NCBI GenBank assembly: GCA_021825945.1
Contig: JAKAFN010000002.1
Coordinates: 229,915-293,914 of the forward strand
Reading direction: 5' to 3'
DNA length: 64,000 nucleotides
DNA from: Pseudomonadota bacterium
GTDB taxonomy: Bacteria; Pseudomonadota; Gammaproteobacteria; Burkholderiales; Burkholderiaceae_F
Shown: positions 35,170-42,551 of the stretch, in pieces
Numbering within the stretch: the first letter of the stretch is position 1
Layout: each line of letters starts with the position of its first letter
The notes under the pieces: model-generated
What the model was told of the DNA's origin: nothing
Seen by the model: the letters and a program-made list of their open reading frames with translations, nothing else
Database searches by the model: none
Made by a program: the position numbers and the translations under genes

Positions 35170-35717
35170 ACGAAACGATTCGTTTTGCCGTGGGGGAAAC
35201 TTGGTTGGGCGCGGCACTCGTCGCCTGCACCGACGCGGGTATCGCCTGTCTGGTGCTCGGCGACGGCCGCGCGGAACTCGCCGCCGAACTGCGGCAGCGG
35301 TTTCCGGCATCGCAGGCGATCGAAGGGGGGCGCGGCATCGCGCCGATCGCCGCGCAGGCACTCCGGTTCGTCGAAGCACCCTGGATCGGCAGCCGCGGCC
35401 TTCCCCTCGACCTGCATGGCACCGGATTTCAATTGCAGGTCTGGCAAGCGTTGCGCGCGATTCCGGCGGGGCGGACGGCGAGCTACGCGGATATCGCCCA
35501 TTCCATCGGCCGGCCTGCGGCGGCGCGTGCGGTCGCCCGGGCCTGCAGCGCCAACCCGGTCGCAGTGCTCGTGCCCTGCCATCGGATCGTTCGGCGAGAC
35601 GGGTTCGCTTCCGGATATCGCTGGGGCGTGGAACGCAAGCGACGGCTCCTGGCGCGCGAAGCCGCCGCCGGGCCCGCTCTAGCGGATCATTGCCGACCTT
35701 CGATCGGATTGCCGTAA
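35166..35717 (+). CDS. ogt: Methylated-DNA--[protein]-cysteine S-methyltransferase
   Basis: 183 aa. The alkyl-acceptor cysteine lies in VLVPCHRIVRRDG, with the helix-turn-helix/Arg finger region GRTASYADIAHSIGRPAAARAV upstream. Suicide repair of O6-methylguanine. Its ATG overlaps the acr3 stop, an odd partner for arsenic genes; co-transcription is likely. The end overlaps the convergent clc gene by about 30 bp. Confidence 0.92.
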   Translation: MNETIRFAVGETWLGAALVACTDAGIACLVLGDGRAELAAELRQRFPASQAIEGGRGIAPIAAQALRFVEAPWIGSRGLPLDLHGTGFQLQVWQALRAIPAGRTASYADIAHSIGRPAAARAVARACSANPVAVLVPCHRIVRRDGFASGYRWGVERKRRLLAREAAAGPALADHCRPSIGLP

Positions 35718-36970
35718 AGCGGCCGCGCGCCGAAGTGCGTGCTGACGGCGTATGCGACACCGCAGGCCACGAGCACCGGCAGGGTCAACTGAAACTGGTC
35801 GGTCATCTCCAGCACCATGACGATCGCCATCAGGGGAGCGTGCGTGACGGCTGCCAGCACCGCGGCCATACCGATGACCGCGACGACCCGCGGGTCCGCG
35901 ACCAGGGTCGACGCGATGTGCGGCGTGATGCAGGCCATCAGATAGCCGCTGGTCGCGCCGACGAAGAGGGTCGGGGTGAATACACCGCCAATCGCACCCG
36001 ATCCCGCACTCAGGATCGTCGCGATTGCCTTGGCTGCAAAAATCACCGCCACCCAGGCCCAGGGGGAGCCGCCTTGCAGCACGGTCGATACCACGCTGTA
36101 GCCGTTGCCCCACACCTCCGGCACGGCGGCCGAAAGCAGGCCGACCAGTAGGCTCCCCAAACCGAACCGGGCCGGTAGGGACGGCGTGAGCGTGGCAAAG
36201 ATCGCACGCGAGCGCTCCAGCGCCGTGAGCAGTACCCATCCGATGCCGCCGCACACCACACCGGCCAGGATGGCGATCCCGATGCTGGCCGGCGCCAGCG
36301 CGACGGCCGGCATTTCGTAGAGCGGCCGTGGCTCCACGAACCAGTAGATCAGTCCGCTGGACGTCGCCGCGGCGAGCAGAACCGGGGCGACGGTGTTGCG
36401 GGCGAGGAAGCCCAGCGCCAGTTCGAGCACGAACACCACGCCGGCGATCGGTGCGTGGTATGCCGCGCCGATGCCCGAGGCGATGCCGCAGATGAGGAGC
36501 GCATCGCGGTGTTCGGCGGAGAACGGAAAGCGCCGCGCCAGCAAGGATGCAAACCAGGCAGCCAACTGGACCATCGCGCCCTCACGGCCGATCGAGGCGC
36601 CTGTGCTCACCGAAAGCAGGGATGAAACGCTGCGCACGAAGGTCGCGCGGTCATTGAGGGCGACCGTCCCCTGGCGTGCGGCGTCGATGTAATCGATGTT
36701 TTCCGCGCCGGCCGGCCCTCGTGCCGCCCAGCGCAGCCCCCAATGGAGTACGAGGCCGGCGGTCAATCCGCCGGCCGTCACCACCAGCGCGCGATGCCAG
36801 GGGGACAGCGCCGTTGCCGCCGCGACGAGGCTGCCGCCGACGCCGGTCAGTGCGGTGGCGATGACGTTGATCGCCGCGCGGAACAGCAGTGCGGCAGAGG
36901 CCGCCAGTGCGCCGGTGACGATTGCGGCCGGCCAGAGATAGACGGATGCCGGGAGCCGGAACGGCCGCAT
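35687..36970 (-). CDS. ClC-family chloride channel/antiporter
   Basis: 427 aa, polytopic. ClC signature GASIGREGAMVQLAAW is in helix F region, GIASGIGAAYHAPIAGVVFVLE follows, and GGVFTPTLFVGATSGY is the GxFxP motif. The gating glutamate is in GREGA. No C-terminal CBS domains. The ATG sits about 5 bp after the stop of the aldo/keto reductase gene on the same strand. Confidence 0.9.
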   Translation of the reverse strand: MRPFRLPASVYLWPAAIVTGALAASAALLFRAAINVIATALTGVGGSLVAAATALSPWHRALVVTAGGLTAGLVLHWGLRWAARGPAGAENIDYIDAARQGTVALNDRATFVRSVSSLLSVSTGASIGREGAMVQLAAWFASLLARRFPFSAEHRDALLICGIASGIGAAYHAPIAGVVFVLELALGFLARNTVAPVLLAAATSSGLIYWFVEPRPLYEMPAVALAPASIGIAILAGVVCGGIGWVLLTALERSRAIFATLTPSLPARFGLGSLLVGLLSAAVPEVWGNGYSVVSTVLQGGSPWAWVAVIFAAKAIATILSAGSGAIGGVFTPTLFVGATSGYLMACITPHIASTLVADPRVVAVIGMAAVLAAVTHAPLMAIVMVLEMTDQFQLTLPVLVACGVAYAVSTHFGARPLYGNPIEGRQ

Positions 36971-36974
36971 GGCG

Positions 36975-38021
36975 CTATGGCACCGAGCCGGCTACCGGCG
37001 CGGTCGCCCGGTATGCGCCTTGCAGTGCGAGCATCCACCCGGGGTATTCCGCCGGCAGAGCACTGACCGTGTCGAGCGTTTGCAGCTCTTCGGCGTCGAG
37101 CGTGAGCTCGGCCGCGGCGAGGTTGTCGCGCAGCTGCTCGACGGTCTTCGCGCCGACGATGACGGTGGTGACGTCGCGTTGTGCAAGCAGCCAGGCAAGG
37201 GCGATCCGGGCGATCGAAACGCCGCGCCGCTCCGCCATCGGCCGCATGGCGTCGATGCATGCGAACGCCCGCGTCTCATCGACCGGCGGGAATGCGCGTT
37301 GGGCACGCCGACTTTCGTCCGGCGCCTGGCCGCCGCGGGAGAACTTGCCGCTCAGCAGGCCGCCGGCGAGCGGGCTCCAGACCATGAGGCCGAGCTGCTG
37401 ATCGCGCAGCAGGGGCAGCAACTCGCGTTCGATGTCACGCCCGGCGACCGTGTAATAGGCCTGTACGCTGACGAAGCGGCTCCAGCGGTTGACATCGGAG
37501 ATCGCCAGTGCCTTCATGATCTGCCAGGCGGCGAAATTGGACACGCCGACGTAGCGTACTTTTCCGGAGCGAACCAGGTCGTCGAGCGTCGCCAGCGATT
37601 CCTCCAGGGGTGTCAGCGGGTCAAAGCCGTGCAGCTGATAGAGATCGATGTGGTCGACCTGCAAGCGCCGCAGACTGGCGTCGACCTCGTTCATCAGGTG
37701 GTACCGCGATTGACCGCGTCCATTCGGCAGTTCGTTCATGACGCCGGTCGCTTTGGTGGCGATCACCAGTTCGTCGCGCGGCAAACCGATGGTGCGCAAC
37801 GCTTCGCCGAGGAGCGATTCCGACTGGCCGTGGGAGTAGACGTTGGCGGTATCGAAGAAGTTGACGCCGGCGTCGAAGGCCGTCTTGACGATTTCGTTGA
37901 CGGCACTTCGCCCGAGGCTGCCCATGACTTTCCAGAATCCGGCACCGCCGAAGGTCATGGTGCCGAGGCACATTTCGGATACGTAGAGGCCGGTGCGACC
38001 CAGCAGGCGATACTTCATCAT
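36975..38021 (-). CDS. Aldo/keto reductase
   Basis: 348 aa NADPH-dependent oxidoreductase (YakC/Tas-like). Catalytic tetrad in FFDTANVYSHG (Asp, Tyr), VIATKATG (Lys) and YQLHGFDPLTPLEE (His); cofactor motifs GVSNFAAWQ and VIVGAKTVEQL. ATG 38021 is chosen over ATG 38027 because GGAGGGG lies at proper distance. Operon with the ClC gene downstream. Substrate unknown. Confidence 0.92.
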   Translation of the reverse strand: MMKYRLLGRTGLYVSEMCLGTMTFGGAGFWKVMGSLGRSAVNEIVKTAFDAGVNFFDTANVYSHGQSESLLGEALRTIGLPRDELVIATKATGVMNELPNGRGQSRYHLMNEVDASLRRLQVDHIDLYQLHGFDPLTPLEESLATLDDLVRSGKVRYVGVSNFAAWQIMKALAISDVNRWSRFVSVQAYYTVAGRDIERELLPLLRDQQLGLMVWSPLAGGLLSGKFSRGGQAPDESRRAQRAFPPVDETRAFACIDAMRPMAERRGVSIARIALAWLLAQRDVTTVIVGAKTVEQLRDNLAAAELTLDAEELQTLDTVSALPAEYPGWMLALQGAYRATAPVAGSVP

Positions 38022-38132
38022 GTTCATCCCCTCCTTCCGGGAAAGCCGTACTGTACCCGTAGCGCTTACGATCGCGGTGGTTCGGCGGCGTCGCCGCGGG
38101 CGGCGGGGTTTCGATTGCAATGAGGAGTGGAG

Positions 38133-38558
38133 ATGTCCCAGGTCACATTGAAGGGAAGTTGTCTGTGCGGCGCGGTTGCGTTCGAGGTCGAGGGGGATGC
38201 GCGGCACTTCTACCATTGCCACTGTTCGCGTTGCCGCAAATCTACCGGCACAGGCCATGCGACGAACTTGATGCTGATGCATGCCAAGGTGGTGTTCCGC
38301 AGTGGAGAATCGCTGCTGCGGTCCTTCAAGCCGCCGCAGGCGCAGCGTTTCACCCGGCAGTTCTGCGGCAACTGCGGCAGCGCGGTGCCGCGCTACGTGC
38401 CCGAAATGGGGTTTGCGCTGGTCCCCGCCGGGGCGGTCGATAGCGAGATTCCGCTCGCCCCGCAGGCGCGGATCTACTGGGATTCCCGGGCGGCGTGGTC
38501 CTGCGGCGACGAGCCGCTGCCGCGGTTCGCCGAGGGACCGCAGTCCGAGCGGCGATGA
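38133..38558 (+). CDS. GFA family zinc-binding protein
   Basis: 141 aa of the glutathione-dependent formaldehyde-activating/CENP-V fold. Zinc cysteines: GSCLCGAV, YHCHCSRCRKSTG and FCGNCGSAVPR, all in the usual order. TGAGGAG precedes ATG 38133. Catalysis by this family is often undemonstrated; a glutathione-adduct or aldehyde detoxification role is possible, which would fit the neighbouring reductase and DJ-1 gene. Confidence 0.88.
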   Translation: MSQVTLKGSCLCGAVAFEVEGDARHFYHCHCSRCRKSTGTGHATNLMLMHAKVVFRSGESLLRSFKPPQAQRFTRQFCGNCGSAVPRYVPEMGFALVPAGAVDSEIPLAPQARIYWDSRAAWSCGDEPLPRFAEGPQSERR

Positions 38559-38579
38559 TCGGATGCGAAGGAGGACACC

Positions 38580-39149
38580 ATGCCTAGCGTTCTGATTCCG
38601 CTTGCGGAAGGGTTCGAGGAGATCGAGGCGGTCTGCGTCATCGATGTGTTGCGCCGGGCGGGCGTCGAGGTCGTCACGGCCGGTCTGCGACCGGGGCCGG
38701 TCACGGCGTCGCGCCGGGTCGTCGTGGTTCCGGATGCCACGCTGGACCAGGCGATGACACGGGATTTCGACATGCTGGTATTGCCCGGCGGCGGGCTGGG
38801 GGTCGAAAACCTGCGCGCCGACCCGCGGATTCGCCGGCTGCTCGATCGATATCTGCAGCCCGACCGCTCGGTCGGCGCGATCTGCGCGGCGCCGACCATT
38901 CTTGCGGCAGCGGGCCATCTCGCGGGGCGACAGGCGACCAGCTACCCTTCGGCGCGGGAGCCGGTCGCCGCGGCCGCCGCGGCATATCGCGAGGACGCGG
39001 TGGTGGTCGATGGCAATCTCGTCACCTCGCGGGGGCCGGGAACGGCGATCGTCTTTGGCCTGGCTCTGGTCGAGATGCTGGTCGGCCGCGGCCGGCGCGA
39101 CGAGGTCGCCGCCGGGCTCGTGCTGGCGGGGGGCGACGCCGGAGCATGA
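38580..39149 (+). CDS. DJ-1/PfpI family protein
   Basis: 189 aa. Starts VLIPLAEGFEEIEAV (Glu of the active site), with the nucleophile-elbow cysteine in VGAICAAPTIL and LVTSRGPGTAIVFGLALVE near the C-terminus. Like YajL/DJ-1 it may act on glyoxal-type or oxidised substrates. The ATG 38580 follows GAAGGAGGACACC. Its stop overlaps the next gene (ATGA), so it is likely co-expressed with the Crp-type regulator. Confidence 0.9.
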   Translation: MPSVLIPLAEGFEEIEAVCVIDVLRRAGVEVVTAGLRPGPVTASRRVVVVPDATLDQAMTRDFDMLVLPGGGLGVENLRADPRIRRLLDRYLQPDRSVGAICAAPTILAAAGHLAGRQATSYPSAREPVAAAAAAYREDAVVVDGNLVTSRGPGTAIVFGLALVEMLVGRGRRDEVAAGLVLAGGDAGA

Positions 39150-39799
39150 TCGCGGAACTCGAGCGTCGTTATCCGGTCCTGGCGGAACTGTCGGCGGCGG
39201 CGCGGGGCGAATTCTCCCGGACACTGCGCTGGCTCGAGCTACCAGGGAACGCGATGGTGTTCGACGAGCGGCAGGCCTGCACCGGCTTCCCCTTGGTGGT
39301 CCGCGGCGCCGTGCGCGTGAGCAAGCTTGCACCGAATGGGCGCGCCATCACGCTGTATCGCGTCGCCCCCGGCGAGAGCTGCATCATCACCACGAGCTGC
39401 CTGCTGGCGTCGAGCGTGTACAACGCGCGCGGGCAGACCGAAGGGCCGACGACGCTGGCGCTGGTTCCGGGGGCGATCTTCGATGCTTGGCTGGCGGAGC
39501 CGCCGTTCCGGCGGTTCGTGTTCCGGTTGTTCGCCGACCGCATCGCCGATCTCATGCAATTGGTCGAGGCAGTGGCGTTCCGCCGCCTCGACCAACGCCT
39601 CGCGGCCCTGCTACGGGAGCGCGGCCCGGCGGTGCTCGCCACCCATCAGCAACTTGCCGACGAACTGGGTAGCGCGCGCGAGATCGTGAGTCGCCTCCTG
39701 AAACACCTGGCAGCGGACGGCGCGATCGCGGTTCGCCGGGAGCGCATCGACGTGTTGGACGCCGACGCCTTGCGACGCTGGGCCGATGGATCGCCGTAA
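39146..39799 (+). CDS. Crp/Fnr-family transcriptional regulator
   Basis: 217 aa. N-terminal cyclic-nucleotide-like beta-roll (LVVRGAVRVSKLAPNGRAITLYRVAPGESCIIT) plus dimer helix (about 120-150) and a C-terminal HTH with HQQLADELGSAREIVSRLLKHL. Cysteines in CTGFP, ESCIITTSCLL lie in the effector domain, suggesting redox or metal sensing rather than cAMP, but no Fe-S cluster pattern is clear. A GTGA-N6-TCAC box at 39832-39845 lies 30 bp downstream, before the DUF2892 gene. Confidence 0.9.
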   Translation: MIAELERRYPVLAELSAAARGEFSRTLRWLELPGNAMVFDERQACTGFPLVVRGAVRVSKLAPNGRAITLYRVAPGESCIITTSCLLASSVYNARGQTEGPTTLALVPGAIFDAWLAEPPFRRFVFRLFADRIADLMQLVEAVAFRRLDQRLAALLRERGPAVLATHQQLADELGSAREIVSRLLKHLAADGAIAVRRERIDVLDADALRRWADGSP

Positions 39800-39831
39800 T
39801 CCGGGACGGCGCCGGGTTTCCGCACGCTGCG

Positions 39832-39845
39832 GTGATGAACGTCAC
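39832..39845. promoter_or_regulatory. Crp/Fnr-type operator
   Basis: GTGATGAACGTCAC is a perfect GTGA-N6-TCAC dyad. It lies between the Crp-type regulator and the DUF2892 gene, 78 bp before the latter's GTG, consistent with activation of that gene. Confidence 0.5.
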
Positions 39846-39922
39846 AGACCTGCCGGATCGGCCGTGGTGCAATGCGGGTGTCGGCCGGGTGGCCGACGGT
39901 CCGACAAGAACGGGAGGTCGTC

Positions 39923-40120
39923 GTGAAGATCAATGAAGGAGGTTTCGATCGCGTGTTGCGGATCGTGATCGGCGGGGTGCTGCTCGCCCTGGCCTGGAAG
40001 GGGACGATCGGCGCGTGGGGGTGGATCGGCGTCGTTCCGCTGGCGACCGGCGCGATCGGGATGTGCCCGCTATATCGCGTCCTGGGGATCAGCACCTGTC
40101 CGATGAAGAAGGCAAATTAG
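39923..40120 (+). CDS. DUF2892 (YgaP-like) inner-membrane protein
   Basis: 65 aa from a GTG with GGGAGG upstream. Two hydrophobic helices (VLRIVIGGVLLALAW; WIGVVPLATGAIGMCPLY) and a conserved Cys-Pro (MCPLYRVLGISTCPMK) match the DUF2892 family, which appears alone or fused to rhodanese. The role is unknown; members often sit with thiol or sulfur genes. Probably regulated by the upstream Crp-type protein. Confidence 0.82.
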   Translation: MKINEGGFDRVLRIVIGGVLLALAWKGTIGAWGWIGVVPLATGAIGMCPLYRVLGISTCPMKKAN

Positions 40121-40136
40121 CGCGAGTCCCGATGAT

Positions 40137-40211
40137 CGTCATTGCGGGGGCGAGGCCCGAAGCGACCCGGCGTCCGCTGGATCGCCGCGGCCTTGCGGGC
40201 CTCGCGATGAG
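40137..40211. repeat. REP-like interspersed palindrome, copy 3
   Basis: Contains CGTCATTGCGGGGGCGAGGC, CCGAAGCGACCCGG, CTGGATCGCCGCGGCCTTGC and CCTCGCGATGAGG. It lies between the convergent DUF2892 gene and the small membrane-protein gene at 40289-40492. Confidence 0.8.
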
Positions 40212-40288
40212 GAAGCGGTGTGTGAGGGAGCGCGGTGACGCTGTCGTTTGATCATCGGATCGGCGCTCGCCGGGAGCACCGACGCGGC

Positions 40289-40492
40289 TCAGAACGGATC
40301 TGCGGCGAAGCCCAGCGTGAACAGGATGATGACGAGGACGAAGGGCATGCTGCGGAAGGCGACCGTCCGGGTGAAGGGGTAACCTTTCCAGAACAGGTAC
40401 GCCCACAGGATCAGCAGGATCGCGATCGTGGGGCCGCCAATCCAGAATTCGACGTCTTGGGGAGTCCAGGGCGTGGGGTGTTGGGAGGACAT
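40289..40492 (-). CDS. Small membrane protein, unknown
   Basis: 67 aa from ATG 40492 preceded by a weak purine-rich stretch. Two hydrophobic stretches (IGGPTIAILLILWAYLFW; MPFVLVIILFTLGFAA) separated by a short basic loop; N-terminus polar (SSQHPTPWTPQDVEFW). I do not recognise a family. May share a transcript with the 26-aa gene at 40704-40784 upstream on the same strand. Confidence 0.55.
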   Translation of the reverse strand: MSSQHPTPWTPQDVEFWIGGPTIAILLILWAYLFWKGYPFTRTVAFRSMPFVLVIILFTLGFAADPF

Positions 40493-40703
40493 GGCACGAG
40501 GGTCCGGGAGGTGGTTGACGAAGCCGAATTCTGCGGCGAAATGCGCGCCGCACAATCCACCCCGTTCCGGGTACCCCGAGCGAATAGGGAGGCCGGGGAG
40601 ATACGAAATGACCTACCGCAGGCTTGCCGTACGCCCTTATACCCGCTTCCCCGAAAGAGACTGCGCGGCGGACTTTTCCGCCCGCGCAGTTCGTGCGTCG
40701 CGT

Positions 40704-40784
40704 TTAGCGCGCGCTCTTGGCAATCGTCAGGGCCAACGTGATGAATACGACGAGCCCGCCGAAAAGCGTAACGATCCAAACCAT
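40704..40784 (-). CDS. 26-aa single-helix membrane peptide
   Basis: Reads M-V-W-I-V-T-L-F-G-G, then a hydrophobic run to a basic end (KSAR). Almost the whole peptide is one membrane helix. It has one of the best ribosome-binding sites in the region, GGGGAGGT with 5-6 nt to the ATG, which supports translation. Size and style resemble small oxidase-associated or regulatory membrane peptides, but no family is assigned. 40785-40998 upstream shows no other gene. Confidence 0.55.
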   Translation of the reverse strand: MVWIVTLFGGLVVFITLALTIAKSAR

Positions 40785-40998
40785 GAAACACCTCCCCTGT
40801 CGTGGTTGATGGGCGCGAAACGCCCGGATTTCGGTAGCACGCAACCGCGCGCCGGGACCGCTTTCCCTGCGCCGGACGACACGGCCGCATCGTTCCTGAT
40901 TTTCGGGCGATTGTACCCATTTTGGCCTGCCGGACAAGCGTTGCGGCCGTACGGGCGCAACGGTGGACGGGCCGGGGCTTTCGGCGTAGTGTCGCCGC

Positions 40999-41757
40999 AT
41001 GAAAGCAAAGGCCGAATCGTACAAATCGGAGTTGCGTCGCCTGCAGATCGAACTGGTTCGTGCGCATCGGCACAATATCGCCCACGGACGGCGCATTCTC
41101 GTCATCTTCGAGGGCCGCGATGCCGCGGGCAAGGATGGAGCGATCAAGCGCATCGTCGAGCATCTGAGCCCACGCGATACGCGCGTGGTGGCGCTGAGCA
41201 AGCCGTCGGACCACGAGGTCGGCCAGTGGTATTTCCAGCGGTACGTCGCCCACCTGCCGTCGGCGGGGGAGTTCGTTCTGTTCAATCGGAGTTGGTACAA
41301 CCGGGCCGGCGTGGAGCGGGTGATGGGCTTCTGCACGGACGCCGAAACCGAAACCTTCCTGCATGGCGTCGTACCCTTCGAGCGGATGCTCGGGCAGGCG
41401 GGAATCCAGGTGATCAAGTACTACTTGGACATCAGTCGCGACGAGCAGGTCCGGCGGCTGAAGGCTCGCGCGTCGGACCCGCTCACGCAGTGGAAGTCCA
41501 GTCCGGTCGATGCCGCCGCGCCGGGGCACTGGGATGACTACTCCAGCGCGCGCGATGAGATGTTGCGCCGGACGCACGACCGTGCCGCGCCCTGGGTCAT
41601 CGTGCGGGCCGACGACAAGAAGGCGGCGCGACTCAATGTCATCCGCGATCTCGCGCGCCGGATCGAGTGGCCGGACAAGGCGAAGAATCTGCCGGAACCC
41701 GACGAACGGGTGGTGTTCGAATACCGGCCGGGTCGCGCAAACCGTCTCGCGAAATGA
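40999..41757 (+). CDS. ppk2: Polyphosphate kinase 2 (PPK2 family)
   Basis: 252 aa. Walker A FEGRDAAGKDGAIKRI (about residue 37), Walker B LFNRSWYNRAGVERVMGF and lid-region DISRDEQVRRLKAR are hallmarks of the single-domain PPK2 class. Transfers phosphate between polyphosphate and nucleotides, usually making GTP/ATP from NDP or NMP; which class it belongs to cannot be told here. Single gene. Confidence 0.93.
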   Translation: MKAKAESYKSELRRLQIELVRAHRHNIAHGRRILVIFEGRDAAGKDGAIKRIVEHLSPRDTRVVALSKPSDHEVGQWYFQRYVAHLPSAGEFVLFNRSWYNRAGVERVMGFCTDAETETFLHGVVPFERMLGQAGIQVIKYYLDISRDEQVRRLKARASDPLTQWKSSPVDAAAPGHWDDYSSARDEMLRRTHDRAAPWVIVRADDKKAARLNVIRDLARRIEWPDKAKNLPEPDERVVFEYRPGRANRLAK

Positions 41758-41808
41758 TCATGGCGCCGCGACGCGCGGCGCACTCCTGAGGGGGCGACGA
41801 TGGCAGCG

Positions 41809-42231
41809 CTAGCTTTCGCTATGCGCTGCGCCCCGCGATTTCCTCGGCGCCACCTGCTTGCGCGCCGGGGGCGCAAACCACTCCCGTTGTTGCGCCGTAT
41901 CGTCGAGTTGCTGCGCAATGCGTCCGCATACCAGATCGCACAAGGCATAGATGGAATCGTCGGCGATGCGGTAATACACCGCCGTGCCGCGGCTCTCCCG
42001 GGCGACCAGCCCATGCTGCGTCAGCATTGCGAGATGGCGAGAGATGTTCGCGGAGGTATAGCCGCACAGATGCGCGAGCTCGCCGACGTTGTGTTCGCGT
42101 TGCCGCAGCAGGTTGAGGATCTGCAGGCGCGTCGGTTCCGACAGGACCTGGAAATATGCCGCAACCTGCTCCAGTGCTTCGATTGGCAGTCCATCCATCC
42201 GTGCACATACCGCTTTGGGTGTAGTGGTCAT
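41809..42231 (-). CDS. ArsR/SmtB-family regulator divergent from the RND operon
   Basis: 140 aa. LSEPTRLQILNLLRQREHNVGELAHLCGYTSANISRHLAML is a winged-helix DNA-binding domain. Four cysteines (9, 56, 98, 102) are potential thiol, metal or persulfide sensors; it lacks the exact cysteine pair of SqrR/BigR (the helix-3 position is not Cys). A 26-bp operator-like dyad lies at 42355-42380 over the promoter of the divergent operon. It probably represses that operon. Confidence 0.88.
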   Translation of the reverse strand: MTTTPKAVCARMDGLPIEALEQVAAYFQVLSEPTRLQILNLLRQREHNVGELAHLCGYTSANISRHLAMLTQHGLVARESRGTAVYYRIADDSIYALCDLVCGRIAQQLDDTAQQREWFAPPARKQVAPRKSRGAAHSES

Positions 42232-42351
42232 CGTGATGCCTCGTGCGGTTGGAATCTTCCGGCGGTTGCCGGCGCCTCTCTGGGGTGGTGCCGCCCGATC
42301 CCGCGTCGATGGTACCGCGCCGGGACCGTCGGGATGCGGCATTTTTACCAC

Positions 42352-42380
42352 TTGACTATTTAACTGATTAATTACATAGT
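42352..42380 (+). promoter_or_regulatory. Promoter overlapped by operator dyad, RND-sqr operon
   Basis: TTGACT (42352-42357), 17 bp, CATAGT (42375-42380) forms a reasonable sigma-70 promoter. Over it lies an AT-rich imperfect 26-bp dyad (42355-42380, arms ACTAT...ATAGT, 20 of 26 symmetric positions). Placement suits repression by the divergent ArsR protein. The remainder of 42232-42551, about 170 bp leader included, holds no gene. Confidence 0.55.
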
Positions 42381-42551
42381 ACGAAAAACGGCGGCACGGC
42401 GCCATACCCGGTTGGGGTGATTCCCGATGGAATGCCGGGAACGTGGGGGGCGTTGTCGGGACGGCTCATACCCCTTGCGGGCAGGATTTTTCGCGGGGAA
42501 GATCTGCGGGCGCCGTTGTTCAATCAAAAGCGAACTGTTTGCGAGGTGGCA

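Noticed and set aside
38022..39332. Upstream extension of the aldo/keto reductase to 785 aa
   Set aside because: The added part is antisense to GFA and DJ-1 genes; the family N-terminus and ribosome-binding site fit 38021.
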